Source: Diphasiastrum complanatum
Taxonomy: Eukaryota; Streptophyta; Lycopodiopsida; Lycopodiales; Lycopodiaceae
DNA length: 36,878 nt
NCBI GenBank assembly: GCA_029204225.1
Contig: MU835721.1
Location: 1-36,878 of the forward strand
Direction of reading: 5' to 3'
Part shown: positions 9,969-19,190 of the stretch, piece by piece
How the letters are laid out: each line of letters starts with the position of its first letter
How positions within the stretch are numbered: position 1 is the first letter of the stretch
The notes under the pieces: model-generated
What the model was told of the DNA's origin: nothing
The model's input: the letters and a program-made list of their open reading frames with translations, nothing else
Database searches by the model: none
Program-made: the position numbers and the translations under genes

Positions 9969-11929
9969 TAACTTGGCAAATCTAGTGTACATCTATCTAC
10001 AATTCCAAGAGCATATCTTAACTTAAAAAATGGATCTTTGGACAATGGTTTGGTTAAGATATCAGCTATGCATTCGGATGATGGTACATGATGTAGTTGC
10101 ACTTCCTTGGATTGTACCTTCTCCCTCACAAAGTGGTGAGCTATCTCAATATGCTTTGTTCTAGCATGGAAGATAGGATTTGAAGCAATTTGTTGAGAAG
10201 CTTGATTGTCACAAAATATGTAAGGGATCTCCTCGGCCTCTAGCACATGTAGTTCCATCAAGAGTCTTCTTAGCCATAAGAGCTCTTTGGTTGTTGAAGT
10301 CAATGCCTTGTACTCGGCTTCACAAGAAGATAGTGAGATTGTATCTTGCTTTTTGGAAAGCCAAGATATCACTCCTCCACAAAGAAATGTTGCAAATGCA
10401 CTAATGGACTTCCTATCCATCTTGTCACCTGCAAAATCTGAATCCGAGTAGGCTCTCAAGTGCAAGTTAGATCCTTCATAAAGTATACCAAAAAATCTAG
10501 TACTAGAAATATATCTAAGTACTCTCTTGGCACTTTTCCAATGATGAATTAAAGGAGCTTGCATACTTTGACTCAACTTGCTTACACAAAAACTTAAGTC
10601 AGGTCTAGTGATGGTTAAATAGATTAGAGAGCCTATAAGCTTCCTAAAGAGAGTGATGTCCTCAAAGGATGCTTCATCACCTTCATTAGTTGCTTTCACA
10701 ACATGCTCCATAGGGGTGTCAATCCCCTTACAATCTTTCATACCAAATCTTTCAAGAATGGAAGTAGCATACTTAGATTGACTTATGAAAGTACAATTGC
10801 TACTTCTAGACACTTCTATCCCAAGTATAAACTTTAGGAAGCCTAGATCTACCATCTTGAACTCACTAGATAAGTCAACTTTTACTTTGCCTATGCCATC
10901 ATCATCATTTCCTGTCATAATGATGTCATCAACATAAAGAACCAAAATGATGATCTTTCCTTCATTACATTTGAAATATAAAGAAGGTTCATAAGCACTT
11001 AGTACAAAGCCAAGGGAATAGAGAAAATCATGCAACCTAGAGTACCAAGCTCTAGGTGCTTGCTTCAAGCCATATAGGCTCTTCCTTAAGTAGCACACCT
11101 TTTGCTCCTCACCAATCTTGATGAAGCCCTCGGGTTGCATCATGTAGATTTCCTCTTCTAAGAAGCCATTCAAGAAGGCATTTGTCACATCCATTTGGTA
11201 GAGATCCCATTTGAACAAAGTAGCAATGCAAATGATTAATCTAATAGTTACAAGCTTAGCTACAGGTGCAAATGTTTCTTCATAATCCAATCCTTTTATT
11301 TGAAGAAATCCCTTAGCAACAAGCCTAGCTTTGTATTTACTAATAGATCCATCTTGATTGTACTTAATTCTATAAATCCACTTACATGCAAGTGGTTTCT
11401 TTCCTCTTGGAAGATTTACAAGATTCCAAGTATGATTTTCTTCTAATGCATCATACTCTACTTGCATTGCATCTCTCCAAACTTTAGATTTACATGCTTC
11501 TTCAAAAGATGATGGTTCTTCAATCAATGTAGCTAAAAAAGAGTAAGAGGTAGAAGATGTAGAGCCTTCCTTTTGCTTTCCCTTGTCCACATAGGTAAGC
11601 CTTGAGGGCTCGGCCTTGCTCCTTGATGATCTTCTTGGCCCCTTTTGACTTGGATCCAAATCTCCATCCTCGGGTTTGTCATGATCCTCCTCGGGTTTGT
11701 CAAGATCCTCCTCGGATTTGTCAAGATCTTCAATGCACAATGGGTTAGATCCATTTGACAAGCTCTTAGCAAATTGTGACTCATCAAAAAGTACATCCTT
11801 GCTTACCTTTACTTTCTTGGATGTAGGATCATCTATTTTCTCCATAGCCAACAAAGATTCCTTTGAAGGAGGTAGCATCTTCTTTCCTTCTAGTCTCCAA
11901 AGGAATGTGTACATAACAAGTACATCCAA
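9968..11929 (-). CDS. Copia reverse transcriptase-RNase H
   Basis: The 653-residue frame runs from the end of integrase through a lysine/serine/proline-rich hinge (RRSSRSKAEPSRLTY) into reverse transcriptase and RNase H. Seen motifs: KARLVAKGF, FAPVAK, the first catalytic aspartate in YQMDVTNAFLNG, SLYGLKQAPRAW, the catalytic YVDDI, and the RNase H set AYSDSDFAG, SSCEAEYKAL, FCDNQAS and HIEI..HFVREK. It ends beside the polypurine tract. The first ~35 residues overlap the upstream frame (11829-11929) and look like integrase read out of frame, so the nominal start is not real; the proper sequence begins near DPTSKKVKVSKDV. The protein would copy element RNA to DNA in particles. The conserved motifs are intact; expression needs the frame break to be bypassed. 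Confidence 0.92.
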   Translation of the reverse strand: MDVLVMYTFLWRLEGKKMLPPSKESLLAMEKIDDPTSKKVKVSKDVLFDESQFAKSLSNGSNPLCIEDLDKSEEDLDKPEEDHDKPEDGDLDPSQKGPRRSSRSKAEPSRLTYVDKGKQKEGSTSSTSYSFLATLIEEPSSFEEACKSKVWRDAMQVEYDALEENHTWNLVNLPRGKKPLACKWIYRIKYNQDGSISKYKARLVAKGFLQIKGLDYEETFAPVAKLVTIRLIICIATLFKWDLYQMDVTNAFLNGFLEEEIYMMQPEGFIKIGEEQKVCYLRKSLYGLKQAPRAWYSRLHDFLYSLGFVLSAYEPSLYFKCNEGKIIILVLYVDDIIMTGNDDDGIGKVKVDLSSEFKMVDLGFLKFILGIEVSRSSNCTFISQSKYATSILERFGMKDCKGIDTPMEHVVKATNEGDEASFEDITLFRKLIGSLIYLTITRPDLSFCVSKLSQSMQAPLIHHWKSAKRVLRYISSTRFFGILYEGSNLHLRAYSDSDFAGDKMDRKSISAFATFLCGGVISWLSKKQDTISLSSCEAEYKALTSTTKELLWLRRLLMELHVLEAEEIPYIFCDNQASQQIASNPIFHARTKHIEIAHHFVREKVQSKEVQLHHVPSSECIADILTKPLSKDPFFKLRYALGIVDRCTLDLPS

Positions 11930-13931
11930 AGATCTTAAAATATTTTACATTGGGTTTCTTATCAAACAAGTCTTGATAAGGTGAGATCCCATCTATAGCA
12001 CTACTAGGAAGTCTATTACACAAATAATTAGCACATGTTATGGCTTCTCCCCAAAATGAGATGGGAAGTGATGCATCAAGCCTCAAGGACTTTGCACACT
12101 CACATAGACTCCTATTTTTCCTCTCGGCCACCCCATTTTGTTGAGGGGTGTAGGAACAAGTGTATTGTAACTTAATACCATTGATCTCACAAAAGTCTTT
12201 CATTTTATTGGAGGTGTACTCTCCTCCATTATCACATCTTAGTGCTTTGATAGAAGTACTAAGTTGTTTCTCTACTAGAGACTTGAACTTAATGAAAGCT
12301 TCATAAACAAGATTTTTCTTTGATAGTAACTCAATCCATGTGAATCTAGTACAATCATCTATAAAAGTTACATACATCAAGGCACCTCCATTACTTGCAT
12401 GTGAAAAACTATGTACATCAGAATGTATGAGATCCAAGGGAGAGAGAGATCTTGATGAAGATTTCTTGTAAGAAGATTTGTGTGACTTTGCAAGGCCACA
12501 TGCCTCACACATTTTTCCACACTTCTTGAAAGCTCTTGGTAGGCCGAGAGCTAGTTCCTTGCTTGCCATTGACTCCATAGATTGAAGATTAGGATGGCCT
12601 AATCTCTTATGCCAAAGCTCCACTTGAGTTAGCTCCTCCCTAGCCAAGTTCACACTTTCACTTGCAACATTAGCATCCAACTTGAAAAGTCTCCCTTGCT
12701 TAATGCCACTAGCTATGCACTTATCATTTTTCAAGATGGAACAAACTCCATTCTTGAAATGTACATCTAGTCCATTGTCCATTAATTGTCCTACACTAAG
12801 CAAGTTTCTTGAAATGGTAGGAACATACAAAACATTATCTAGATCTATCCTTTTAGATGTGCCTAAACAAAGAGGTATAGATCCTATGCCATCTATCTTG
12901 CATGCTTGATCACTAGCAGTGTATATTGACTTCTTAGAGTCATTACAAGATAGAAGAGTAGAAAAATAATGCTTGTTAAAGGACATGTGGGAACTAGCCC
13001 CACTATCTATCCACCATGTGTCTTGACTTGAAGTTGGTGTAGATGCAACCATTAAGGATGTGTTGAATCCATCCTCATATTCTTCCTCTTGAGCAATGTT
13101 CCCTTGATCTCCTTTGGCTTGTTGATTCTTCTTCAAGTAGCATTCTGAGGCAAAGTGTCCTTTCTTTCCACAAAAGAAACACTTTAGTTTTGCCTTGTTC
13201 TTCACTTTGCCTTTGGAGGTAGATCCTCCATTCTTCATCTCGGCCTCCTTGCCTTGATTTTTCTTGAATGGATTTTGCTTTTTCTTGCCTTTAGATGTAA
13301 AGTTAGCTTTCTCCTCTCCTCCATTAAGTGACATGCTATCCATTCTTGTCTTGAGGTGTAGAAGCCTACTCTCCTCGGCCACAAGAACATTGTGCAACTT
13401 TTCAATGGATGGAAGAGAGTCTTGAATGGCAAATGATTGGACTAAGTTGGTAAACTCATCACTTAGACCATTCAAAATGATTTGTACTAGTTCTTGATCT
13501 TGGATCTTCTCTCCTATTGCACTTAACTCCTTGTTAAGAGATTTGATCCTAAGAACATACTCTTGTCCACTCTCTCCACTTCCTTTCATGCTTTGGAAAA
13601 CTTGATTTCTTAGCATGAGGATTCTTGAAGTATTGTTGGATTCATAAATGCTCTTTAATGAATCCCAAGCCTCTTTGGATGAGGTACAAGAAGACACCTC
13701 TTTCAAGAGGTCATTGCATACATTTAACTTTATGCAATGTAGAGCTAATCTTGCTCTCTTCTTGTATTTGGCTTGTTCTTGGGGAGTTTGAGGCTCTTCC
13801 TCTACTCCTTGAACTATGTCATATAGATCATGGATCACTAGGAGTGATTCCATTCTCACTTTCCAAATGGAATAATTTGTGGAAGTGAGTCTCTCACTTG
13901 ATTCCATCAAATATCCACCCATGGATGACAT
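11829..13931 (-). CDS. Copia gag-protease-integrase polyprotein
   Basis: The 700-residue frame starts with the methionine at 13931 after a leader of about 580 bp. Domains in order: UBN2-type Gag (about 20-190, NYSIWKVRMESLL), CCHC zinc knuckle (C251, C254, H259, C264), aspartic protease (D309-S-G in WWIDSGASSHMS), Gag-pre-integrase zinc motif (H441, H446, C475, C478), and integrase core D505, D567 and E603, with the 35-residue spacing expected for DD35E. It ends GYGENR then TGA, where related elements continue into about a dozen more residues before reverse transcriptase. The following gene starts in another frame, so a small deletion probably removed the link; an evolved frameshift is less likely. 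All visible catalytic residues are present. Confidence 0.93.
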   Translation of the reverse strand: MSSMGGYLMESSERLTSTNYSIWKVRMESLLVIHDLYDIVQGVEEEPQTPQEQAKYKKRARLALHCIKLNVCNDLLKEVSSCTSSKEAWDSLKSIYESNNTSRILMLRNQVFQSMKGSGESGQEYVLRIKSLNKELSAIGEKIQDQELVQIILNGLSDEFTNLVQSFAIQDSLPSIEKLHNVLVAEESRLLHLKTRMDSMSLNGGEEKANFTSKGKKKQNPFKKNQGKEAEMKNGGSTSKGKVKNKAKLKCFFCGKKGHFASECYLKKNQQAKGDQGNIAQEEEYEDGFNTSLMVASTPTSSQDTWWIDSGASSHMSFNKHYFSTLLSCNDSKKSIYTASDQACKIDGIGSIPLCLGTSKRIDLDNVLYVPTISRNLLSVGQLMDNGLDVHFKNGVCSILKNDKCIASGIKQGRLFKLDANVASESVNLAREELTQVELWHKRLGHPNLQSMESMASKELALGLPRAFKKCGKMCEACGLAKSHKSSYKKSSSRSLSPLDLIHSDVHSFSHASNGGALMYVTFIDDCTRFTWIELLSKKNLVYEAFIKFKSLVEKQLSTSIKALRCDNGGEYTSNKMKDFCEINGIKLQYTCSYTPQQNGVAERKNRSLCECAKSLRLDASLPISFWGEAITCANYLCNRLPSSAIDGISPYQDLFDKKPNVKYFKIFGCTCYVHIPLETRRKEDATSFKGIFVGYGENR

Positions 13932-14515
13932 TTTAGAATGAATGCTCTTTTAAAAATCACAAAGATTTTTGAATTTTAAAAGATCTATGAAGTGGCCTAA
14001 AGCTTACTAGAATGCCTATAGGCTTGTCTCTATCAAACTAACACACAAGCTTGAATGATACTCAAAGATCTTACCAAAAATTTCTAGCTTTCACTCTCAC
14101 AAAAAAAAATTGCTTTACACTTTTCTTAGAGATTTCACTTCAACTAAGGATCTGAACAAATCAGCCTCTTAGATCTGATCTTAGACTCTAAAAAGAAATG
14201 CTTCAATGATCCAAAACACTATTTGGTCATAGGCATTAGTTAGAATGAATCTAGATCAATACTATGCTTCAAAAAGCACCAAAAATGAACTAGTATTGTG
14301 ATTTTGGGACCAAAAAACACAAAGTAACTTGAATTGAAAGTTGCTGTACGGTTTCACACGTGTGAAAAGTACATACACAGCCTCCAAGTCGTTTTGATCC
14401 AAATGATTACAAGCTATCACTCTAGAAGAACTCGCCCTCACTAGTATTGGCCAAAAAACAAATTTTGCCAATGATCTTTACAAGATTTATGATTCAATGA
14501 TCACTCTCTTACTTA
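13932..14515 (-). promoter_or_regulatory. 5' untranslated leader of the nested element
   Basis: The stretch between primer site and gag start shows no protein. It contains a perfect 16-bp palindrome, TTTCACACGTGTGAAA, at 14352-14367 with the CACGTG core also found in the LTRs, and a C-to-A-like purine run (plus-strand A8) near 14101. Packaging signals are expected here in copia elements but none can be recognised. Confidence 0.6.
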
Positions 14516-14527
14516 GCTCTGATACCA
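14516..14527 (-). other. Primer-binding site, initiator tRNA-Met
   Basis: The minus strand reads TGGTATCAGAGC directly after the CA end of the 5' LTR, an exact match to the usual copia primer site. Confidence 0.93.
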
Positions 14528-15389
14528 TGATAAATTTTACAGTTTTTAGGACAATAATGATTGTACTTTACAATCATAGAGAGTTATTGGTTGCTTAATC
14601 AATGAATCTATCAAGTTCTACACATTAGATCTTGATCTAGATTCACTACACTTGGATTTAAGCAAGAGCAATGGATCAACACATCATTTTTTAGTGAGAG
14701 CGGCTTCACACGTGTGGAGTACTGTCCACTGTACGGCCTGCACCTGAAACAACAAGTACAATGATACTAGATAGCAATCATGCATAAAAATCACAAGACA
14801 AATGACTAGAAATCTCACAAAAGTGTAGAGTGCAAAAGTCTCATCAATTTTCTTAGCAAAATGATGATCCTTTTATGGATCAAGTACATCCATGAGTCTG
14901 GTACAGTCCAGCAGGCCTTAACACGTGTGAAGAGTGCCACATCACTCATATCTATCCATTTGATCCATCCTTGATCCTTATCCAATAGTTGACCTTCTAG
15001 AATATGACTAAAATCCAAAAAGCTAGTCTCCTAGAATATAGGAATATTCCCTACAAAATAGGATCTAAGGAAAATGGTCAACTCTTATCTTCTAGTACTC
15101 TATACACACATGTGAACATCCACTTGCCATGTGGGAGCATTTACTCATGCACATGCAAGGAAAAGCTAATTTGTAGGTGACTAGTCAACTTGACTAAAAA
15201 CTAGTCATTTCATGTTCACACTAACTAGAATGATACAAAATCAATTTGGATATATACAAACATGAAAAGTACATCCTTTCACACATGGGAACATGCTCCA
15301 CACGTGTGAAATCATATCATCAACATATTCTAATGTTTGATCAATATTTACATGAACCAATGTCAAGTGAGAAGTGACAATTTTCAACA
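14528..15389 (-). repeat. 5' LTR of the nested copia element
   Basis: 862 bp, the pair of 9093-9954. It should carry the promoter. A TATA-like minus-strand GTATATATCC lies near 15247-15258, about 130 bp from the LTR 5' end. CACGTG cores are at 14709, 14922 and 15301. Confidence 0.95.
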
Positions 15390-15394
15390 GATTT
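15390..15394 (+). other. Target-site duplication, right copy (GATTT)
   Basis: GATTT follows the CAACA end of the LTR and matches 9088-9092. The interrupted integrase continues straight after it. Confidence 0.93.
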
Positions 15395-15855
15395 TGTTGG
15401 ATCTATCTACTAAAGAGCAAAGATGAAGTGTATGACGTCTTTGCTAAGTTCAAGAATTCAAGGGAGAACCAATTTTCCACAAGGATCAAGTGCTTAAGGA
15501 GTGACAATGGTGGAGAGTACATTTCTACCAAGTTCAAGGTCTTTTGTGATGAGCATGGGATCAAGAGGGAGTATACAACACCAAGGACCCCACAATAAAT
15601 GGAGTGGCCGAGAAGAAGAATAGGACTTTATGTGAAAGTGCCAAAACCATGAGGCCAAGTGCTAATCTTGATAAGCCATTTTGGGATCAAGCTTTGTTGT
15701 GTGCTAATTTCTTATGCAATAGGTGGCCGAGTGCTATTTTGGACACCTTTTGAGATGCTATTCAAGAGGAGGTCGAGTGTCAACTTTCTTAGAACTTTTG
15801 GATGCACATGCTATGTCAACATAACTCTTGATAATAGGACCAAAGATTATCCATC
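15395..15855 (+). pseudogene. Copia integrase, second part (after insertion)
   Basis: The host integrase resumes with WIYLLKSKDEVYDVF, then the second catalytic aspartate in LRSDNGGEY and PRTPQ, where a base is missing and a TAA appears at 15596-15598. In the shifted frame it continues NGVAEKKNRTLCESAK with the catalytic glutamate, DKPFWDQALLCANFLCNR, and after another shift VNFLRTFGCTCYVNI. The gene ends at 15855 against the LTR of another element. No reverse transcriptase of this element remains in the window. Confidence 0.85.
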
Positions 15856-16527
15856 TGTAGAACACCTTATCAGACAAATCTCGATTCTACTAACAAAGTG
15901 CACAGTTTAATTGACAAAGGCTGAGAAACAAACTCGAACTCGAAACATTTCTATTTGTGTTGAAACTCGAAAGATTCGCGAATAGGTTCTTGGTGAAACT
16001 CGAAAGATTCACGAATAGTATCGTGTCACAAAATATTTCTTGTTCAACCTCAAAACTGTCAACTGTCACGAACAATTTGCGAATAGAAATCATTCGAGTC
16101 TGGAAATAGAACGTTTATTGGATGTCAACCGTCTTAACGGTTAGATCTACTATTACAAAAGTAAAAGGTCAAAAGACCTATCCTGTAACAATATAAATAC
16201 ATGTGCACTACTCATTGTAACACATCAGAGAGACACAACAGAGAAACAAGACAGCAAGAGATGTATACTGATGATTCAAATTCAAAATTATAAAAATTTG
16301 TTTTTGATCAAAATTTCTCAACAGTGGATTTTACCAATTGTTTCTGATTGTCTATAATACTCACGCAATACATCTCTTAGTTTTGAATGCTTTATTCAAT
16401 CAAGATAAAAACTGTTCTATTAGTACATAGAATAGAAACAAACCCGATTGAAGACACTGATATTTGTTTGATTTATTCAAACTTTCATCGTGTTCTCTAA
16501 GGAGGAATTCTTACTATTTTTCCTACA
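15856..16527 (+). repeat. 5' LTR of copia element A (about 672 bp)
   Basis: It begins TGTAG and ends CTACA, perfect inverted termini, and is followed by a tRNA-Met-type primer site. A TATA-like CAATATAAATACA lies near 16189-16201. The first half carries repeats of CTCGAAAGATTCGCGAATAG-like sequence (about 15967 and 16001). The matching 3' LTR was not found in the window, so the element is truncated on the right. Confidence 0.75.
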
Positions 16528-16529
16528 GA

Positions 16530-16540
16530 GGTATCAGAGC
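16530..16540 (+). other. Primer-binding site, initiator tRNA-Met type
   Basis: GGTATCAGAGC lies two bases after the LTR end. It lacks the usual leading T and is shifted slightly from the LTR, but the core matches the standard copia site. Confidence 0.75.
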
Positions 16541-16643
16541 GCCACTCTCAGCATCCTTCACACATCCATCAACAGCCGTATCTGGAGCTTATTTAGAAGG
16601 TTAGAAGATATCTTCGATCAACAATATTCAGTCTAAGATCAGT

Positions 16644-17580
16644 ATGATCTTGGATACAGAAGATTCAAATTATTTGATCTGGAAGTTAAAGACTTCACTC
16701 ATACTAAAGGGCAAAGGTCTTTGGCAATGGGTAGGATCAATAGAAGAGAAGCCAATCATTCCTGGAAAAGAACTTCAAGAATGGAGTTTGAGAAATGACA
16801 AAGTTATAGCAATTATTGCATCTTCGGTGCATGACAACATAATGCTAGATCTTACATCAATTTCAAACGCGAAAGAATTATGGGAAGAATTACAATCCAA
16901 GAATGAGACTCGATCTCGTAATCAAATCATGTTCTTGGAAGACCAATTAACTTACCTACAATGGGACAGCAAAGAACTTACCACTTTCATACAAAAAATA
17001 AAGGATCTGTTTAGTTCTTTGTAGAATTCTGGCATGGAAAATGCAATTTCAAAGGAAAAACAGCTTAGCATTTTTTTCGAGCCCTACCCAGGTCATTCCA
17101 CACAACTCAAACTTTACTAGTGAAAGATTCAACAATGACACTTCAAAAGGCAATAGATGGAATCAAAGATTAAGTAGAAGCTCACGAACGCTATGACGAT
17201 AATGGTGATTCCAAAAATGCTCTATTTACTCAGAAGAATAAATCTTCAAAAAAGTCTAAGTTTAAGAGGGAGTTGTCTAAAAATAATGGAAACAAATCCA
17301 AGACAAATGATCAACAATCTGGAAAACAAAAGAAAAATTCTGGTGATAGGAAGATTTGAACAGATGAAAAAGATTAGGTCATACAAAAGACAAGCGTTGG
17401 TTAAATCCAAAAATTGATTGCATTCATTGTCATAAATAGGGTCATGCAGCAGTAGATTGTTTTCAAAATCCCAGGTGGCAAGAAGGAACAGTATCGAAGC
17501 GAACCTTCATATTCAAATTTTGTCAAAGACAAAACCGAATGCTCCAGATCAGCAGAAGATAGGACGACAAGAAACTTAGC
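16644..17580 (+). pseudogene. Copia element A gag (several frame breaks)
   Basis: The first frame (16644-17024, 126 residues) is a UBN2-type Gag: SNYLIWKLKTSLILKGKGLW, then NAKELWEELQSK and QLTYLQWDSKELTTFIQKI. It stops at a TAG where the related element reads HNSGAENV. Beyond it, homology to the element B gag continues in shifting frames (PRSFHTTQTLL, a DSTMTLQKAI match, lysine-rich linker), with stops inside the expected zinc-knuckle region around 17340-17450. Gag would package element RNA. The gene is plainly dead. Confidence 0.8.
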
Positions 17581-17629
17581 AACATATGTTTGTGTTGATC
17601 TATGTTGTTCATCAAATTCAAAAACTTGA

Positions 17630-17950
17630 GTAGTAGTACTTGATTCGAGAGCCACCTCACATTTTGTTTTCTCGAAACAAATATTGTTTGAGTATAAGAA
17701 GACGAATTATTCTAGATTCATTATACTTGGAGACGGTTCTAAGAATGTAGTTGATGGAACCAGTGTACTATGGTTAGACACGAATTATTTCAGATTCATT
17801 ATACTTGGAGACAGTTCTAAGAATGTAGTTGATGGAACTAGTGTACTATGGTTAGACATAAATCAGGGTGACAAGAAATTGGAGGAAGTTCTCTATGTCC
17901 CTACTCTTGATAAAGATCTTCTATCTGTAGCAAAGATAGTCGATACATGA
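17630..17950 (+). pseudogene. Copia element A protease region with internal duplication
   Basis: The protease motif reads LDSRATSHFVF near 17640 (copia proteases usually have DSG/DSA; here R follows S, as also in elements B and C). Frame changes occur on both sides. A 78-bp, 26-codon tandem duplication (17702-17857) repeats FRFIILGD.SKNVVDGTSVLW. The stretch ends VLYVPTLDKDLLSVAKIV then a TGA at 17948-17950. Confidence 0.75.
17702..17857 (+). repeat. 78-bp direct tandem duplication
   Basis: Copies are 17702-17779 and 17780-17857, differing at only a few bases, and the length keeps the reading frame. Confidence 0.88.
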
Positions 17951-18508
17951 ATGTCAGCAACTTTTACAGTGAACTCTTGTAAATTGTTCGATGAAGATTC
18001 TGATAACCTAGTTGCTAAAGGCAACAAAGAAGGAAATTTGTATCACTTGAACATTCGAACTCGAATCGAACAAGCAAATCAAACTCAAGAATCAATAGAT
18101 ATTTTGTGGCACAAGAGGCTATGTCACATGAACATGGAAGCCTTGTACCAAGCCAACAAGAGTCAGAGAATCGAAGAAGTCGAAATCAAGAGTCGAGATA
18201 TTCGAACTACCTGCAAATCCTGTCTTAAAGGAAAAATGACTAAAATACCTTTCAGTAAAGATGTTTATAAAGCAACCAAGGTACTGAAAATTGTGCATTC
18301 AGATATTTGTGGACTATTTAGAGTATTGTCTTTAGGTGATGCAAAATACTTCATAACGTTTATTGATGACTTCAGCAAGTTTGTTGTGGCATACTTTATT
18401 CGTACAAAATCAGAAGCTTCAGAAAAATTTGTTGAGTATATGAATTGGACTAAGAAGCAGACAGGCAACAAGTTGAAACAAATTCACACAGATCGTGGAG
18501 GTGAGTAC
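17951..18508 (+). pseudogene. Copia element A integrase N-terminal half
   Basis: The frame reads VAKGNKEGNLYHLNI, the Gag-pre-integrase LWHKRLCHMNMEAL, CKSCLKGKM, the first catalytic aspartate in VHSDICG, FITFIDDFSKF and the second in HTDRGGEY. It ends abruptly at about 18508, where the DNA changes to another element's gag in another frame. The catalytic glutamate and the rest of integrase are missing. The TGA at 17948-17950 separates it from the protease. Confidence 0.82.
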
Positions 18509-19190
18509 ATTCACTTCCTTTATTAGGAAGATGAAGGATCTATTCCTTTCACTACACAATTCTGGAGCAGAAAATGTAGTGTCAGCAGAGAAGCAGCTCA
18601 CTTATTTGTTGAGAGCCTTACCAAGATCCTTCCAGACAGCCATAACTCTGCTAGAAAAAGATCCAACAATGACACTCAAAAAGGCAATTGTTGAGATTCG
18701 AGAGAAGGTCGAGGCTCGAGAGCATCTTGATCACAAGGATGCTTTTGACCAAGCCCTCTACAGCAACAAAGAAAACACAAAGAAACAATTGAAGTCTAAG
18801 AGGGAGTCAGATCGAAAGCAGGATCATGATCAGCAAGCAGAAGGAACCAGCAAAGGCAAATGGAAGAGCAAAGGAAGGTCAAAACAACAAAGTGGAGACA
18901 AGAAGACCTACGTGAGATGCAAACGCGAAGGGCATACAGTCGATACGTGTTGGCTCAATCTGAAAATTGAGTGTATCCACTGCCACAAGAAAGGTCATAC
19001 AGCCATGGACTGCCGCTTGAACCCAAGAAACAAATTAGCACAAGCAAACATGAGAACAATAATAGTTTGTCCTATGTCGAAGAGCCATAGAGCTCAAAAA
19101 TGGGTGAAGAAAGATCGAACAAAAATAATTCGACCGTCTACATCTGTGCATACGTGTGTGCAGTGTCAAAACCTGACACACATGAGGTAA
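18509..19190 (+). pseudogene. Copia element B gag with double zinc knuckle
   Basis: The Gag begins mid-domain (FTSFIRKMKDLFLSLHNSGA matches FIQKIKDLFSSL in element A), so its N-terminus is missing. It continues through LTYLLRALPRSFQTAITLL and a lysine-rich linker to two knuckles: CKREGHTVDTC, whose first cysteine is replaced (YVRC), and an intact CIHCHKKGHTAMDC. Element C (31436-32152) has the same double arrangement. The frame runs on to 19190 past the switch to protease at about 19100, so a frameshift separates Gag and protease here, perhaps from decay. Confidence 0.83.

Larger units (their letters stand above)
9093..15389 (-). mobile_element. Full-length nested Ty1/copia retrotransposon, young insertion
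   Basis: The 6297-bp element has 862-bp LTRs at each end, an initiator tRNA-Met primer site abutting the right LTR, a polypurine tract abutting the left LTR, and gag, protease, integrase, reverse transcriptase and RNase H in copia order on the minus strand. A 5-bp GATTT duplication flanks it, and removing it restores the integrase reading of the host copia element. By eye the LTRs differ at one base (C at 9485, A at 14920), so insertion was recent. Coding is split into two overlapping frames by a break between integrase and reverse transcriptase. It is non-autonomous unless that break is bypassed. Confidence 0.95.

Noticed and set aside
14516-14527. GCTCTGATACCA as the 3' end of a tRNA gene
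   Set aside because: No cloverleaf precedes it; it is a primer-binding site abutting an LTR.
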